Notes under the pieces: generated by a model
Told to the model about the DNA's origin: nothing
The model's input: the letters and a program-made list of their open reading frames with translations, nothing else
Database searches by the model: none
In this document: positions 32,255-42,751 of the stretch, one piece after another
How the letters are laid out: each line of letters starts with the position of its first letter
How positions within the stretch are numbered: position 1 is the first letter of the stretch
NCBI GenBank assembly: GCA_036435485.1
Contig: CM071598.1
Location: 105,088,501 to 105,152,500 of the forward strand
Origin: Saposhnikovia divaricata
Taxonomy: Eukaryota > Streptophyta > Magnoliopsida > Apiales > Apiaceae
Direction: 5' to 3'
Length of the DNA stretch: 64,000 bases
Program-made: the position numbers and the translations under genes

Positions 32255-33009
32255 TGTGTTCGTCTCTCTCTCTACACAAAGCCAATGAGAGTCGACCTCC
32301 ATTAAAGACCATAACCACCGCCCTTTTCTCCATCTTCATCTCTTTCCCCCATCCATCCATTCTCCATTCCTCCCCCAATCATCTAATCCCTTCTACTTTG
32401 CTTTTGTTCCTTTTCTTTCAATAAAAATCGAACCAAAGCCAAAAATCTTAGAATTTATTTCTCAGATCTATCTTGGTTTTGAGATCGATTCCAAAAATAA
32501 AAAATACCTTGAGATTCAAACTCTCCTCCTTAACATCATATCAAAATTTGGTGTTATTCCGAGGACTTTGATTTTGGATCTTCGTCTCGCTTTTTGGCGT
32601 GTTCTTCGTCTCGTCTGGGTGCGAGTTTTGTTTGTCTCGTCTGTGTGGCGAGTTTTGTTTTGTTTTGGGTGTGTTTTTTGCTATCATGTTTGGTGTGTTG
32701 GCTGCAGCTCAGGATCGGAAGGAAGATGGAGTTAGCTGTTGTCAGATAGAAGGTAATTGGCAATCACGAGATGTTGAAGCCATTAGCCTTCGGAAAGTCA
32801 TTTCTTGGACTAAATCACTAAAGCACATTGATCAAGTGCTAGGAGTTTTCGATTTTCGGTCTGCGAATCGTGTGGTTCTTTTGCTTGCAAATGCTGCACA
32901 TATTCTATGTCAGGCTATGGAGAGTGGTCTGTCACTCATCCTTTTATTAATCTTGTACTCGAAAGTGATCATTTCTAATTAATGCAAGTACAATTTATGT
33001 CAAAAAAAA
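32255..33009 (+). mobile_element. Internally deleted LINE copy in the ABCC exon
   Basis: A 755-bp insert ends in a poly(A) tract and has a 14-bp target duplication AAACTCCTCATTGG (32241-32254 and 33010-33023). The 5' half is a T/C-rich leader. The 3' half (32703-32990) resembles the C-terminal RNase H region of plant L1-type LINEs, with FDFRSANRVVLLLANAAH followed, after a frame change, by a short hydrophobic tail and stop. Endonuclease and RT are absent, so it is a non-autonomous deletion derivative. The 127-codon ORF at 32599 mixes leader and relic and is not a gene. Confidence 0.85.
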
Positions 33010-33027
33010 AAACTCCTCATTGGTTGG

Positions 33028-33333
33028 TGTTAATATAAATATGGCCCAATTAGAGAGTCTCAAGTCCAACTCCACCGTATCAGGTCCAGCCCGGTTAGAT
33101 AATTGACAGAATGGTGGTTTTCTATCTGTCATATAGCCTTTTTTTATGTCTTCTAATTATTGTTGTCTTGTCTGCTACTAAGCCTTGTCTGCTACTAAGT
33201 CTTGTCGTCTGTTTATGCTTAAATACTTGTCTGTGTTAGTCTTCTTTGTAATAAATTCATCTTCTTCAATGAGAGAATTCTAGTTTCATATCGTCTCTCT
33301 TATGTTATTATACTAGTAGATATAAATTTGTCA
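33028..33333. mobile_element. Solo LTR, 306 bp, in the ABCC exon
   Basis: TGTTAATATAAATATGG ... TTTGTCA with the 5-bp target duplication GTTGG (33023-33027 and 33334-33338). Inside are TAAATACTTGTCTGTG and AATAAATTC segments typical of an R/U5 region. Nothing internal to an element is left, so the element was removed by LTR-LTR recombination. A copia origin is likely from size and style. Confidence 0.88.
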
Positions 33334-33449
33334 GTTGGCTCTATGAGTAATCAATGTCTTTTGGCAAATCATAATACTTCAGTAGAAAGGCTTAAGCAAT
33401 ACATGCACATACCAAGTGAAGCTCCCGAAGCTAATGAAAAAAGGCCCCC

Positions 33450-34613
33450 AATATCACAATTTTAAGCTAAATGGTCCCAAATATCACAACATGAAAATAT
33501 GGTCCTAAATATCACTCCAAAACCAAATTTCGTTTAGCGTTATTTAGTTTTTTTATTTTTTTTTTCCAACAACGCTAATGCGTTTAGCGTTTGATGAAAC
33601 CTTTTTTTTATATATAAATGTTAGATAGCTTAGCGTTGGGAGGAAAAACGCCATTTTATGTGGTGTTTTGGGGAGGAAACGCCACTTAATGTGGTGTTTT
33701 GGGGTGTTTTTCTAATTTTTTTTTCTCCTAAATATATATTTGCAAACAGTATTAAAAAACTTATAACTAAATGGTCAATTAAAATTGTGTTTTTGTATTA
33801 AGTCCGGCGGCCTGATTTTTGTATTTCCTTACGGGTTCAATAATTAACATTTGGGGTTCAACGTTTCCATTTTGGGTTTTAGAAATATTTCGAACGATGA
33901 ATAAACCGTATGCGAACTTAGCCCTAAACCCTTAGCGTTTAAAAATCAGGCCGCCGGATTCAATTTTTTATTTAAAATTTTTAAATTTTATTTGTATTCC
34001 CTCGGGGTTTCAACAAATAACTTTTGAGGTTCAACATTTCCACTTTGGGTTTTATAAATATTCAGAACGACGAATAAACCGTATACGAACTTAGGGTTAG
34101 CGTTTAAAAATCAGGCCGCCGGATTCAATTTTTTAACTAAAATTTTTAAATTTTATCTGTATTCCCTTGGGTTTCAACAGTTCCATTTTGGGTTTAGAAT
34201 ATATTTAGGAGAAAACAAACATAATAATAAAAAAAACAAAAAGTAAATAAAAATTAAGAACATCCAAAACTGATTCTGAATTAGCGTTTTCAGTTTTGTT
34301 TTTAAAACAAAAGTTAAGCCAGCGTTTTCAGTTTGAATTATAAGCAGTGCACACTTCTACCAAAACATTACTTTAGATTGCGTTTTGGTACTTTCATAAC
34401 AAAAATTTAACTAGCGTTTTCACCAGTCAAAACACCAGTTAAACTAGCATTTTCCTAAAAATAAACCAGTTAATCGTGTAAATGCTACACGATCTAGCGT
34501 TTTTCATAAAAAAATTAAAACGCTAGGCGAAGCTGTGTTTTAATGTGATATTTAGGGTCAACAATCTAGGTTGTGATATTTGGGACCAATTAGTTCAAAT
34601 TTGTGATATATGA
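33450..34613. mobile_element. Mutator-like (MULE) non-autonomous element in the ABCC exon
   Basis: A 1,164-bp insert with the 9-bp target duplication AAGGCCCCC (33441-33449 and 34614-34622). It has terminal inverted repeats of about 65 bp (left begins AATATCACAATTTTAAGC; both ends share TGGTCCCAAATATCACAAC). The centre holds two to three diverged tandem units of roughly 180 bp (33800-34200) and many TTAGCGTTT motifs. No transposase is present. Confidence 0.9.
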
Positions 34614-34737
34614 AAGGCCCCCTATCAATTGGCCATCTGGGGGTAAAGTACATTCAAGATTTGCAGGTAGGTTCTATAAATTACTTTTATTTGCTATAGA
34701 CTACTGAAAAACATTTAGACATATTGTTTGGAAGCAG

Positions 34738-35921
34738 ATCAAATATCGACCATCTGCACCACTTGTGCTTAGAAGGATCAGTTGCACATTTGAAGGAGGA
34801 AACAGGATTGGTATTGTTGGTCGCACAGGAAGCGGCAAAACTACCCTCACAGGTGCCTTATTGATAGTGGTGGACGGTATTGACATCTCTACTATTGGAC
34901 TACACAATTTAAGGTCACGTTTTGGAATCATACCACAAGATCTTACTCTTTTCAACGGAACTGTAAGATACAATTTGGATCCTTTATCCCAGTACACAGA
35001 TCAGGAAATTTGAGAGGTAATTCAGTGTTAAAGTAGACACTGCAGAAGCAAATTACGCGTTGCAGTTATACTCTTTCTTGGCTACTGTCTTTGTGGGATT
35101 TGTTTTAAGTTTTATCTAATATCTGATTTGTTTTTACATGTGAGGTCCTTGGGAAGTGTCAGCTTAGGGAGACTTTGGGAGAAAGTAGCCGGTCTTGATT
35201 CTTTAGGTACTTGGCATTATCCAAATACCTAACCGTTACTCTCTTATGGTAGTCACTACTCACTAGTAGTAACAACCACCAACCTGTCATTTCAGTGATG
35301 GAAGATGGGTTTAACTGGAGCATGGGGCAGCGGCAACTGTTCTGTTTGGGTCGTGCCCTTTTGAGAAGAAGCAAGGTACTGGTCCTCAGATGAAACAACT
35401 GCAACAATTAACAATGCTACAGACTTGATATTGCAAAAAGCTATCAGAACTGAATTCATTGATTGTACTGTAATCACGGTAGCTCATAGAATAACTACAG
35501 TGATGGATTGCACGATGGTTTTAGCTCTAAGCGACGGTAAGCTTCTGTTCATTTTTTAGTGGATGACTGTATACGTGTCTTCAGTTATTTATAATGACAA
35601 CCAATAGCCATCAAACACATCTTGGTCAGAATTTAAATCAATAAAGCAAGTAAACAAAAAAGAATCTGGAATTATATGTAAAGAAAGCTTTTATCTTTGT
35701 TATATTAGAACTTACTTTTCCTCACGGATTGTGAGGGAAGATTATATGCTCTACAATCATCTCTTCAACTGATATTTCATAGAAGTGTGTTTCTGGATGA
35801 TATCTCAGGAAAATTGGTGGAGTTTGATAAGCCAATGCAGTTGATGAGTAAAGAAGGTTCACTGTTTTGGGGGCTTGTCAAGGAGTATTGGTCTGAATAT
35901 CACTCTGCAGAATCACATTGA
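34738..35921 (+). pseudogene. ABCC pseudogene, NBD2 and C-terminus
   Basis: Exon 34738-35016 carries YRPSAPLVLRRISCTFEGG and Walker A GRTGSGKTT. It lacks about nine codons before VDGIDISTIGLHNLRSRFGI, and has TGA at 35011-35013 just before the donor. Exon 35145-35206 (LGKCQLRET) has a frameshift. Exon 35296-35536 has the signature-like WSMGQRQLFCLGRAL, a one-base gain near 35393, a degenerate Walker B/D-loop and VAHRITTVMD. The terminal exon 35809-35921 (GKLVEFDKPMQLMSKEGSLF...) ends at its natural TGA, giving the end of the gene. Confidence 0.93.
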
Positions 35922-36784
35922 CTTGTAAAAGTAAACTCCCAGCTTTAGTATGGTCGGGTATCAGTTCCCATATAGCTACCACAAGGAAGGGTTACCTCAT
36001 TTCCTTTCTCGTTTCGCAAGGTTGAAGGAAGGGTACCTCATGTCCTCTATCATTTCGCAAGTTTGCTTATATTAGATTTGACAAAAGTATGAGTTAAATA
36101 GTACATTAGAAGTAGGATGTATATATTACCAAATTAATGAGACTACCTTCTAATAAGGGTCGGCAACATGGGTACTATATGCTTATGTATTACTCAAGAA
36201 CTGTTCAAAATCACCAGGTAGTTTGATTTAACTAGAGAAAAAGAAACTGAAATCGTCTTGCAGTTCCGTCTTCAAATGAATGTGGGCTTGGAAATTTGTA
36301 AGAAATCTGGATTTTTATGTAGTCTGAACCAGGTTTACAATTTTTACATAAAAGATTACGGTCTACTTAAGAGCATATCCAACAAGGTGACATGGTTCTC
36401 CAAATTTGAAATCAAGCCACCTAGCCAAACATACCCTGTGTGTGTAGCTCAGTTTCATCCTTCAAGTTCCTAAATAAGAATATACAGAATCGAATGCCAA
36501 GATTAATGATCAAATGTAGGTTATAAATTGCGAGTACTACTAACATGCAATGATTGAACACCCAATTTTTACCAATGCAACCAACGTTCCTCAGTCTATA
36601 CAATACAAGAAAATAAACATCAGCATCACGCACAATGACATATAAGTCATTTTATATTGTTACTATATCATCATACATGAGTAAAATTCATTAGAATTGG
36701 AGAAAAAGTGGATGGCATATCTAAATATAGAACAAGGCCTATAAACACTAGAGAATCTTTGGCCAAGAATGACTGAAGAAATCT
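35922..36784. other. Intergenic region between convergent ABCC relic and DUF3143 gene
   Basis: No gene seen. It contains an imperfect direct repeat near 35985-36060 (GGAAGGGTTACCTCATTTCC / GGAAGGGTACCTCATGTCC). It should also hold the 3' UTR of the minus-strand DUF3143 gene. A fragment AGAGCATATCCAACAAGG at 36371 resembles the end of a Tourist-like MITE, without a partner. Confidence 0.55.
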
Positions 36785-38696
36785 TTATGGTCCTCCTAGT
36801 ATAGCATTTTCAATGTCTTCTCTACTCAGTGCATAACTAAATCTCCTTTCAACATCCTTGTCAAGATTCCCAGGTCCAGTCCTCAGGTACCTGCATTCAA
36901 ATTGTTAGGAAGCCTATCAATCTGTAAAAAGTCTTATTTTCTTCATTTCAAAACAAGTTTAAAAAGCATTAAACATGAAACCATATTTCAAAACAAGCAA
37001 CAGCATATAACTATGCAAGGTTTTTTCACATTCTTTCATTTCTTTCTTCTTTTTTTTTTGCCAGAAGCCCAGAAGGAGAAAAAGACTACCGGCTAGGTCT
37101 GAGGTCAGATTTGTTACAAAAAAATCAGCATTAAGAGATACAACAATTTTTTATCAGGTCAGCGACTGGATAAGCTTCATTTTAAAAATTATATAATTCA
37201 CCATTGTACTGAACATGGGGAAAAGAACACACACACACACACACACAAATTGAGAGAAATATATCAGAGACATTTGAATGGAAATCTGGGAAAAAAAAAA
37301 GCACCCTTCACACTTAGGAAGCTTACAAGAGTACTATTTTTCGAAGCTTCTACTAACAGCTAGAGGAGACAGAAAACATCAACACTTTTTAACATCCTTT
37401 GGCCAATGGCAACATCAACATTCTTTAGCAGCTAATCAGGCAAAATGACCATAAGCATATTTCCCTCGTGTCCCCATTAGAAAAATGGTTATCATTGTTT
37501 TGTTCATTCAAGTTATTTGTTCAGTAAGGGGAAAGAACATGACGTAACTTGCCCTAATCACAGTGAACAAGATGATGACCTGATATCCTTCTTTACAGCG
37601 GTAATTCCAAAGAATAGGAAGAATTAGATATGGCAGCCTCCAGCCCCCCCCCCCCCCCTTCTCTTCAGATGCATCATATACAGTCTCTTTCTTCCAATTA
37701 TCCCACTTTAAATAAAATTTAATCCTCCCGTAGTTAGAAGGTCTCAAGGAGTTGATTCATCTAGCTACAAAAACAGAGGAGTTGAGTTGCCTAATGCCTG
37801 ATTAGCTTTCTAGTAGCAGAACACGATATTAGAAAAGAAAACTCCTTTTGCTTCGCTCCAATGATTAACAATCCCTTATCACCTACTGCCCCATTTGATC
37901 GTGAAGATGAAATTAGGCGTGAACTAAATGAAATTTTCAATATTTTCATTGATCCCTATGTTCGACCCTTACAATTTTCAGCTAGCTCAGTCCCACAATA
38001 TTTTGCGATGAATACCTCAATCCTACTTCTACTAATTCACAAATTCCAGTCATAAAAACAATGAACTCACTTATTTTCTCAGTCTTCTTTCTCACATTCA
38101 TTATTCCGTTAACAAAACTTATTTTCATTCCTAAACCCATACCATACATTCCATCCACGAAACACGTACAATCCATCATCATATAACCTAAAACTGATTC
38201 ATTAGGCCAGTAAAATGCAGCCAATAAACAAATTCACATATAAACAATAGCATTAAGAAATACTCGAAAGCTAAAAAACGACAGATGCAATTGCGAAAAA
38301 AAAGAACCTAATGTGGAGGTCAGTGACATCGAGAGAGAGGTGAGCATGCCAATCAGATTTATCAACAAACCAAACAGCTCTATCATCTTTACTCTGATAA
38401 AAACCCAAGCTTTTAAGCCAAGCTTCAAGACAAGGCAAGCTATGAGCGTAAATGGGTTTATTCTTTTCCGGAAGCTTCGTCAGCCATTCATCTGTAATGG
38501 TTGAAAGCTCCTTCCCCTCGTCTGAACACTTTGTCAGTACCAGTCTTGTTGTTCTTGATGGTGGAGATGATAATGTGTGGGGACAGTGGGTTAATATTAA
38601 AGGACAAAAGGGAACGGAAAGTCTAGAGATAGAAGAAGAAGAAGATGAGGAGTGTTTCGTAGTTCTGATTAATGGAGATATGCAAATTGCAGACAT
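36785..38696 (-). CDS. DUF3143 family protein, putatively plastid-targeted
   Basis: Two exons: 38308-38696 (389 nt) and 36785-36890 (106 nt), joined at ATTAG|GTTCTT and GCAG|GTACCTG. The result is 165 codons including TAA. The N-terminus (about 1-55) is rich in Ser, Thr and Arg with few acidic residues, as in chloroplast transit peptides. From residue about 68 it carries the conserved text LPEKNKPIYAHSLPCLEAWL, GFYQSKDDRAVWFVD and WHAHLSLDVTDLHIR, then exon 2 YLRTGPGNLDKDVERRFSYA and SREDIENAILGGP at the C-terminus. This is the DUF3143 family (PF11341) of cyanobacteria and plastids, of unknown biochemical role. All key blocks, splice sites and length fit a functional gene. The start is the only ATG ahead of the Ser-rich region. 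Confidence 0.9.
36891..38307 (-). other. Single intron of the DUF3143 gene
   Basis: A 1,417-bp GT-AG intron with an (AC)n run (37226-37246) and a 15-base C run (37644-37658). No embedded gene was recognised. Confidence 0.85.
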
Positions 38697-39632
38697 TCTT
38701 CAAGATTTTTGATTTGGGTGGGGAGGGTGCTCTTGAGTTTGTGTATTTTTCAAGATTAGATTTATCAAAATGAGATTAATTCCAGTAAATGAATATTTAT
38801 ATGATAAAATGAGTTAATTGATAAAAATAAAAAATTCTAAAAAATTCTTTAATAACCTTCTTGATATATTCATCCAAAAAAAAAGTGTATTTTTGTCTTA
38901 ATTTTTTTTAGTACAATAATTTGGGATCTTATATTTCAGTCAAAAATAGAAAAGAAATGTTGGAGTTCTCAAAAACGTTCTCGAAATGATTCAAATACTT
39001 AGAACAAATTCGAGAACCATTTTTGAGCTTCCTAGCACTTCTCAATTAAAATTACAAAATTTTTTAGAAAAATATTTGGGTACCAAATTATAACCGAGAC
39101 TATTTATATATTTTTTAGATAGCTTGGTCTTGTGTTACCCTGATGTGTAATTTTGACATCATAAACAAAATCTCTAGAACTTATTACTTTGACAAATAAG
39201 AAATTGAACGCACTGCTCTGTTTCATACTCAAATATTGAACATCTTTGGAATATATCTTTCTTGTTCTGTAGTTCAGTTCATCCATTCCTTTCGGAATCA
39301 GATAAATGGTTATTAAGTTACTATAATCATCTGGCTGCACATTGGATTTATGATAGGGATGTGCAAAGAAACCGACTTGTTAGTGTAACTGAATCCCTTG
39401 TCATATGATCGATTTTGATTGTTCAGATTCTTATTATTGTAGTAAGTTAGATAAATGCTTAGGCCATTAGATTGCTGATGATCATAATAACAACTTAAGA
39501 TTAGAAAAAATGATTTGTAAGGGACAAATCTCGTATTGTCAAATTTAGATTAATTCCCCTCTACACATTACCGAGAGTTCAACCAATTCATACTTAACAG
39601 CTACAGTTGATAAATATGAAGGCTTTACAGTA
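38697..39632. other. Intergenic: promoter side of the DUF3143 gene and 3' flank of the receptor kinase gene
   Basis: AT-rich, no gene. The two genes are in tandem on the minus strand with 936 bp between coding ends. No TATA box could be chosen with confidence. Confidence 0.5.
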
Positions 39633-42600
39633 CTATCTAGGTGACATTGTGGAATAACTACATGTGGCATGAGATGATGGATGAGTAGTACTAGTTAAGG
39701 TGAAAGAGCTGAAATGATTGAACTCTCTTTTCATTGCCTTGTATACATGGTCTAGCCCTTCTTCAATCAACTCCGAAACTGTCTGTGGTATTGGTGGTAT
39801 AATAATATCATCTGCTCCTTCCAACATTTTTACTACTTCCCCCATTGAAGGCCTCATGGAAATGTCATCCTGAATGCACCAGAAGGCAACCCTCAATGCC
39901 CTTGTTACCTCTTCTTCGTCCACTCTTCCTTCCAGTCTTCTATCCGCAACTTTTGTTGGGGTCCCATTTGTCATCTCCTGGAAAATTAAAAGCCACAGAT
40001 ATGTGATGTCAAGGGCTATGAATTTAAGTTTAGCAAAATAAGCTATGCGTAGCTGAATTTAGTACTATACCTTGAAAGCCCAACCCGGGAAGAAAAAGTC
40101 CTCTGCATCACAGGTCATGTCAAAATTTCTTCTCCCACCTATGATCTCCAAAAGCAGCATTCCATAACTGTAAACATCAGCCTTTACTGTCACAGGACGG
40201 TTGCTAACCCACTCAGGAGCCAGGTACCCTCGGGTGCCTCTGACCATAGTGACAACCTGTGAGTGCTCTCTGCCCATCAGCTTGGCTAATCCAAAGTCAG
40301 ATACCTTGGGGCAAAAATTCTCATCTAATAGTATATTTTCCGGTTTTATGTCACAGTGTATTATCCTGTTACGACACTGCTCGTGAAAATAGGCAATCCC
40401 TTGAGCAGTACCCACTGCTATATTAAATCGAGTTGGCCAGTCTAGAAGTCTCTCTCGATTTTTATAAGAGAAAAATATCCACTTATCAAGTGACCCATTT
40501 TTCATGTACTCATAAACTAGAAGCCTGTAAATGATGACATATTCAGTAAAAAATGGACAGTTCTCAAGGTAAAGTAAATTTATCAAAAATGAAAGATAAC
40601 ATACCGTTGTGATCCCTCAGAACAGTATCCACAGAGACGAACCAAATTCATATGATGCATAGAACCAATTGTATTGACTTCAGTTACGAATTCCCTCTGT
40701 CCATGAGGCAGCATCTTGTCGAGCTTCTTTACTGCAATCAGAGTTTCATCTGCTAGGCTTCCCTTGTATACACTACCAAATCCACCTGCATTTAAACCAA
40801 ACAAGAAAAATATACACCTCTCAGTCTCAAATGATCAACTAAATCATATTATGAATTATAACCTAATATATTTAGTTAATATGCTACCTGTTCCCAGCAA
40901 TTGGGAAAAATTTCTTGTGCTGCTTTGAAGATCGCGAAAAGTGAAATTCACTGGAGAACCCGACACAATCAGGGAATTCTGAAGAGCTCTCCTAAGGGAT
41001 CTCTTTCTGTGAATGTTAATATACAGTAAGCAGCAGAGAAGAGCTATCAGAACAGTTATGCTTAGAACAATAGGAAGGACCACAGTTTTTGTTCTCTTAT
41101 TCATTGAATCCCCGTCTGATTTTCCTCCCTTGCTATTAATATCAACCTTGAGAAACATGGTTGAACCAGGATCCTCATATCCACCGAACTCCAAGTTCTT
41201 CAAAATCCAACAATAGGCCTTCTCATCATCCAGCCCATACACAGAAGCAACACAATCACAATCTGATAAACATGCATCACCGCATTCTGTCACAGTTGGT
41301 ATATCACTATAATTTGCTATTACTGATGATTCGGGAAAGTAGTAATTTGTTTGTTGTACTGATTCAATCTTAAATTCAGATGTCGAATTTTCGCGATGAG
41401 GTTTACATCTTCCTGTCACCACGGGATTTCCATAACAATTGTTTCTATCTCCTGAGTCAGAAGTAGTCTCTGGCAAGCATGTACAAGAGGCATTAGTCTT
41501 TTTCCTGTCCAAATTACATATCCCATTGCCACAAGTACCAGCAATATCACAAGGATTTGACACTGCAGCCCACTCTGCAACCCATTGGCGTGATCCATTT
41601 ACATCATTGTCCCATCTGTACAAACGTATATTTCCATTACTCTCGAGAATCAATCTTCGAGGAACTACTGGACTACTATTTGATTTGTTTACAGCGGAAT
41701 CTATACCCCCAGAATCATTATCATTCTTGTAAACATATACTGCTCCATCTGATGATGAACCATACACAATGCCTACACTTCCAGCTTCATCTAAAACCGC
41801 AACCACCTCTCCAGTCACATTCGATATTTCAGGGCCTTCCCAGTATGAGTAATTTGAGTAAGAATCTGGTGGTGAATTAGATGATTCAGGCAAGTTGTAG
41901 GTAAGACCTAGGCTTAATGATGTGGTTTGTTGCAACATTTTTAGTGCATAATAACCACCAGCATGAGAATAAGGTGATTTTGATGACGTCAGCTCCTGAG
42001 AAACTGTTAACGGTTGGCCAGGGAGAAGCGTGTCAGATGGATGTGAGAAACTTTGCCAAGAAATGTTCCGTCCAGCATCGTAGAGGATGAAGTTGCCGTT
42101 ATCTGACATGACAGCTGTTTCAACCCCTGCTCTAGAGGTGTTTGATGTCCAGGCTGTGGCTCCTCCATCGGTCAGTACTAGGTTTCCTGAGGTGTCGAAT
42201 TCCAGGACTGCATCTTTTGTGACTGGGGATTTTCTGTTGAGATAATTCAGGAAACATGAAATAATTGGCCATAAATTATATCAATTATCTTACCTTCAAA
42301 ACTTGTTATAATACTAAAATGAAGCTAGCTAGTATAGGTAGTTACAAGATATGTAGCTCAAAATAGATAATTGTAAATTATCGAAATTTCAGGTACACTA
42401 ACAAATGATGGTCTAGGCTGAAGTATGTGCATGTACTAATAAACATTAATTTCGATTCTGTGAAAAATTAAAGTAAAAGAGAGTTTCTGGAGTACTAGCA
42501 TACAAGTAAGCTGACCAAACAACAGTTGGATCACCGGGGAGTTGAGCAAACCATATCGCTAGTTGGAAGCTTTTACGATGATCAGCAGAGAGAGCAGGAG

Positions 42601-42751
42601 TGAATCCGAACGCAAAGGTTCCATTATCAGACACCCATGACTGGTTTTCTTTCGCTAACAATCTCGACCCCAATTTTATCTCACCACCTGCATGTACACC
42701 ATCCCAAAATTTGGCTACAGCTACAAGCATGAAGAACAGCATTGTCCTCAT
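39633..42751 (-). CDS. G-type lectin S-receptor-like serine/threonine-protein kinase (At5g24080-like)
   Basis: Five exons: 42504-42751, 40888-42233, 40605-40785, 40071-40524 and 39633-39977. Phases agree throughout and give 858 codons including stop. A signal peptide (1-22) leads into a bulb-type lectin domain (about 25-150, FAFGFTP, WQSFSHPSDTLLPGQ), a Cys-rich EGF-like/PAN region (CGNGICNL, CGDACLSDCDC), and a membrane segment (about 466-490, TVVLPIVLSITVLIALLCCL). The kinase has GTGGFGSVYKG, IAVKK (catalytic Lys), HCDIKPEN at about 648-655, DFG at about 668-670 and GTRGYLAPEW. The catalytic Arg is Cys (HCD), so it is a non-RD kinase, a type often linked to immune or developmental sensing. 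It would sit in the plasma membrane and phosphorylate Ser/Thr targets after extracellular recognition; the ligand is unknown. Exon 1 ends in an SAYL junction where SAN is common. No disabling lesion is seen. Confidence 0.92.

Larger units (their letters stand above)
31826..34666 (+). pseudogene. ABCC pseudogene, end of TMD2, exon broken by three insertions
   Basis: Exon 31826-32049 begins RYYF, then lacks roughly 22-25 codons before LAGAMTIRAFNEDNRFF, with loss of frame. A one-base loss near 31918 follows, after which NFAANEWLIQRLETLSA reads in the expected frame. The next exon starts at 32214 (GFIGMSLSYSLSLNSSL) and is only about 200 bp. It is cut by a LINE copy, a solo LTR and a Mutator-like element. 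Removing each at its target duplication leaves a continuous frame with NQCLLANHNTSVERLKQYMH and EAPEANEKRPPINWPS. A two-base loss then shifts the frame before the donor at 34667. Confidence 0.92.
2776..35921 (+). pseudogene. ABC transporter C family (MRP, ABCC10-like) pseudogene, whole locus
   Basis: Full-length ABCC transporters of plant clade ABCC10/AtMRP14 have TMD0, TMD1, NBD1, TMD2 and NBD2 in about 1,450-1,500 aa and pump conjugated organic anions across membranes. Here all parts can be followed in order on the plus strand over 33 kb. Exon blocks are 2776-3597, 27052-27372, 28227-29124, 29309-29654, 29727-29813, 30337-30924, 31025-31196, 31826-32049, 32214-34666 (interrupted three times), 34738-35016, 35145-35206, 35296-35536 and 35809-35921. 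Walker A, signature and Walker B motifs are visible in both NBDs. Lesions seen: frameshifts near 3523, 27213, 31918, 34650, 35180 and 35393; stops at 27114, 28381, 29454 and 35011; a 25-bp duplication at 29369-29393; deletions near 31837 and 34862; decayed splice sites around 29655 and 29726; and insertions at 3597, 27372, 32254, 33027 and 33449. No functional product is possible. The ABCC10 assignment rests on recognised motifs and architecture, not on an alignment. Confidence 0.93.

Noticed and set aside
32599..32982. 127-codon ORF as a small gene within the ABCC intron
   Set aside because: It lies inside a LINE copy with a 14-bp target duplication. The second half is an RNase H relic and the first half is leader sequence.
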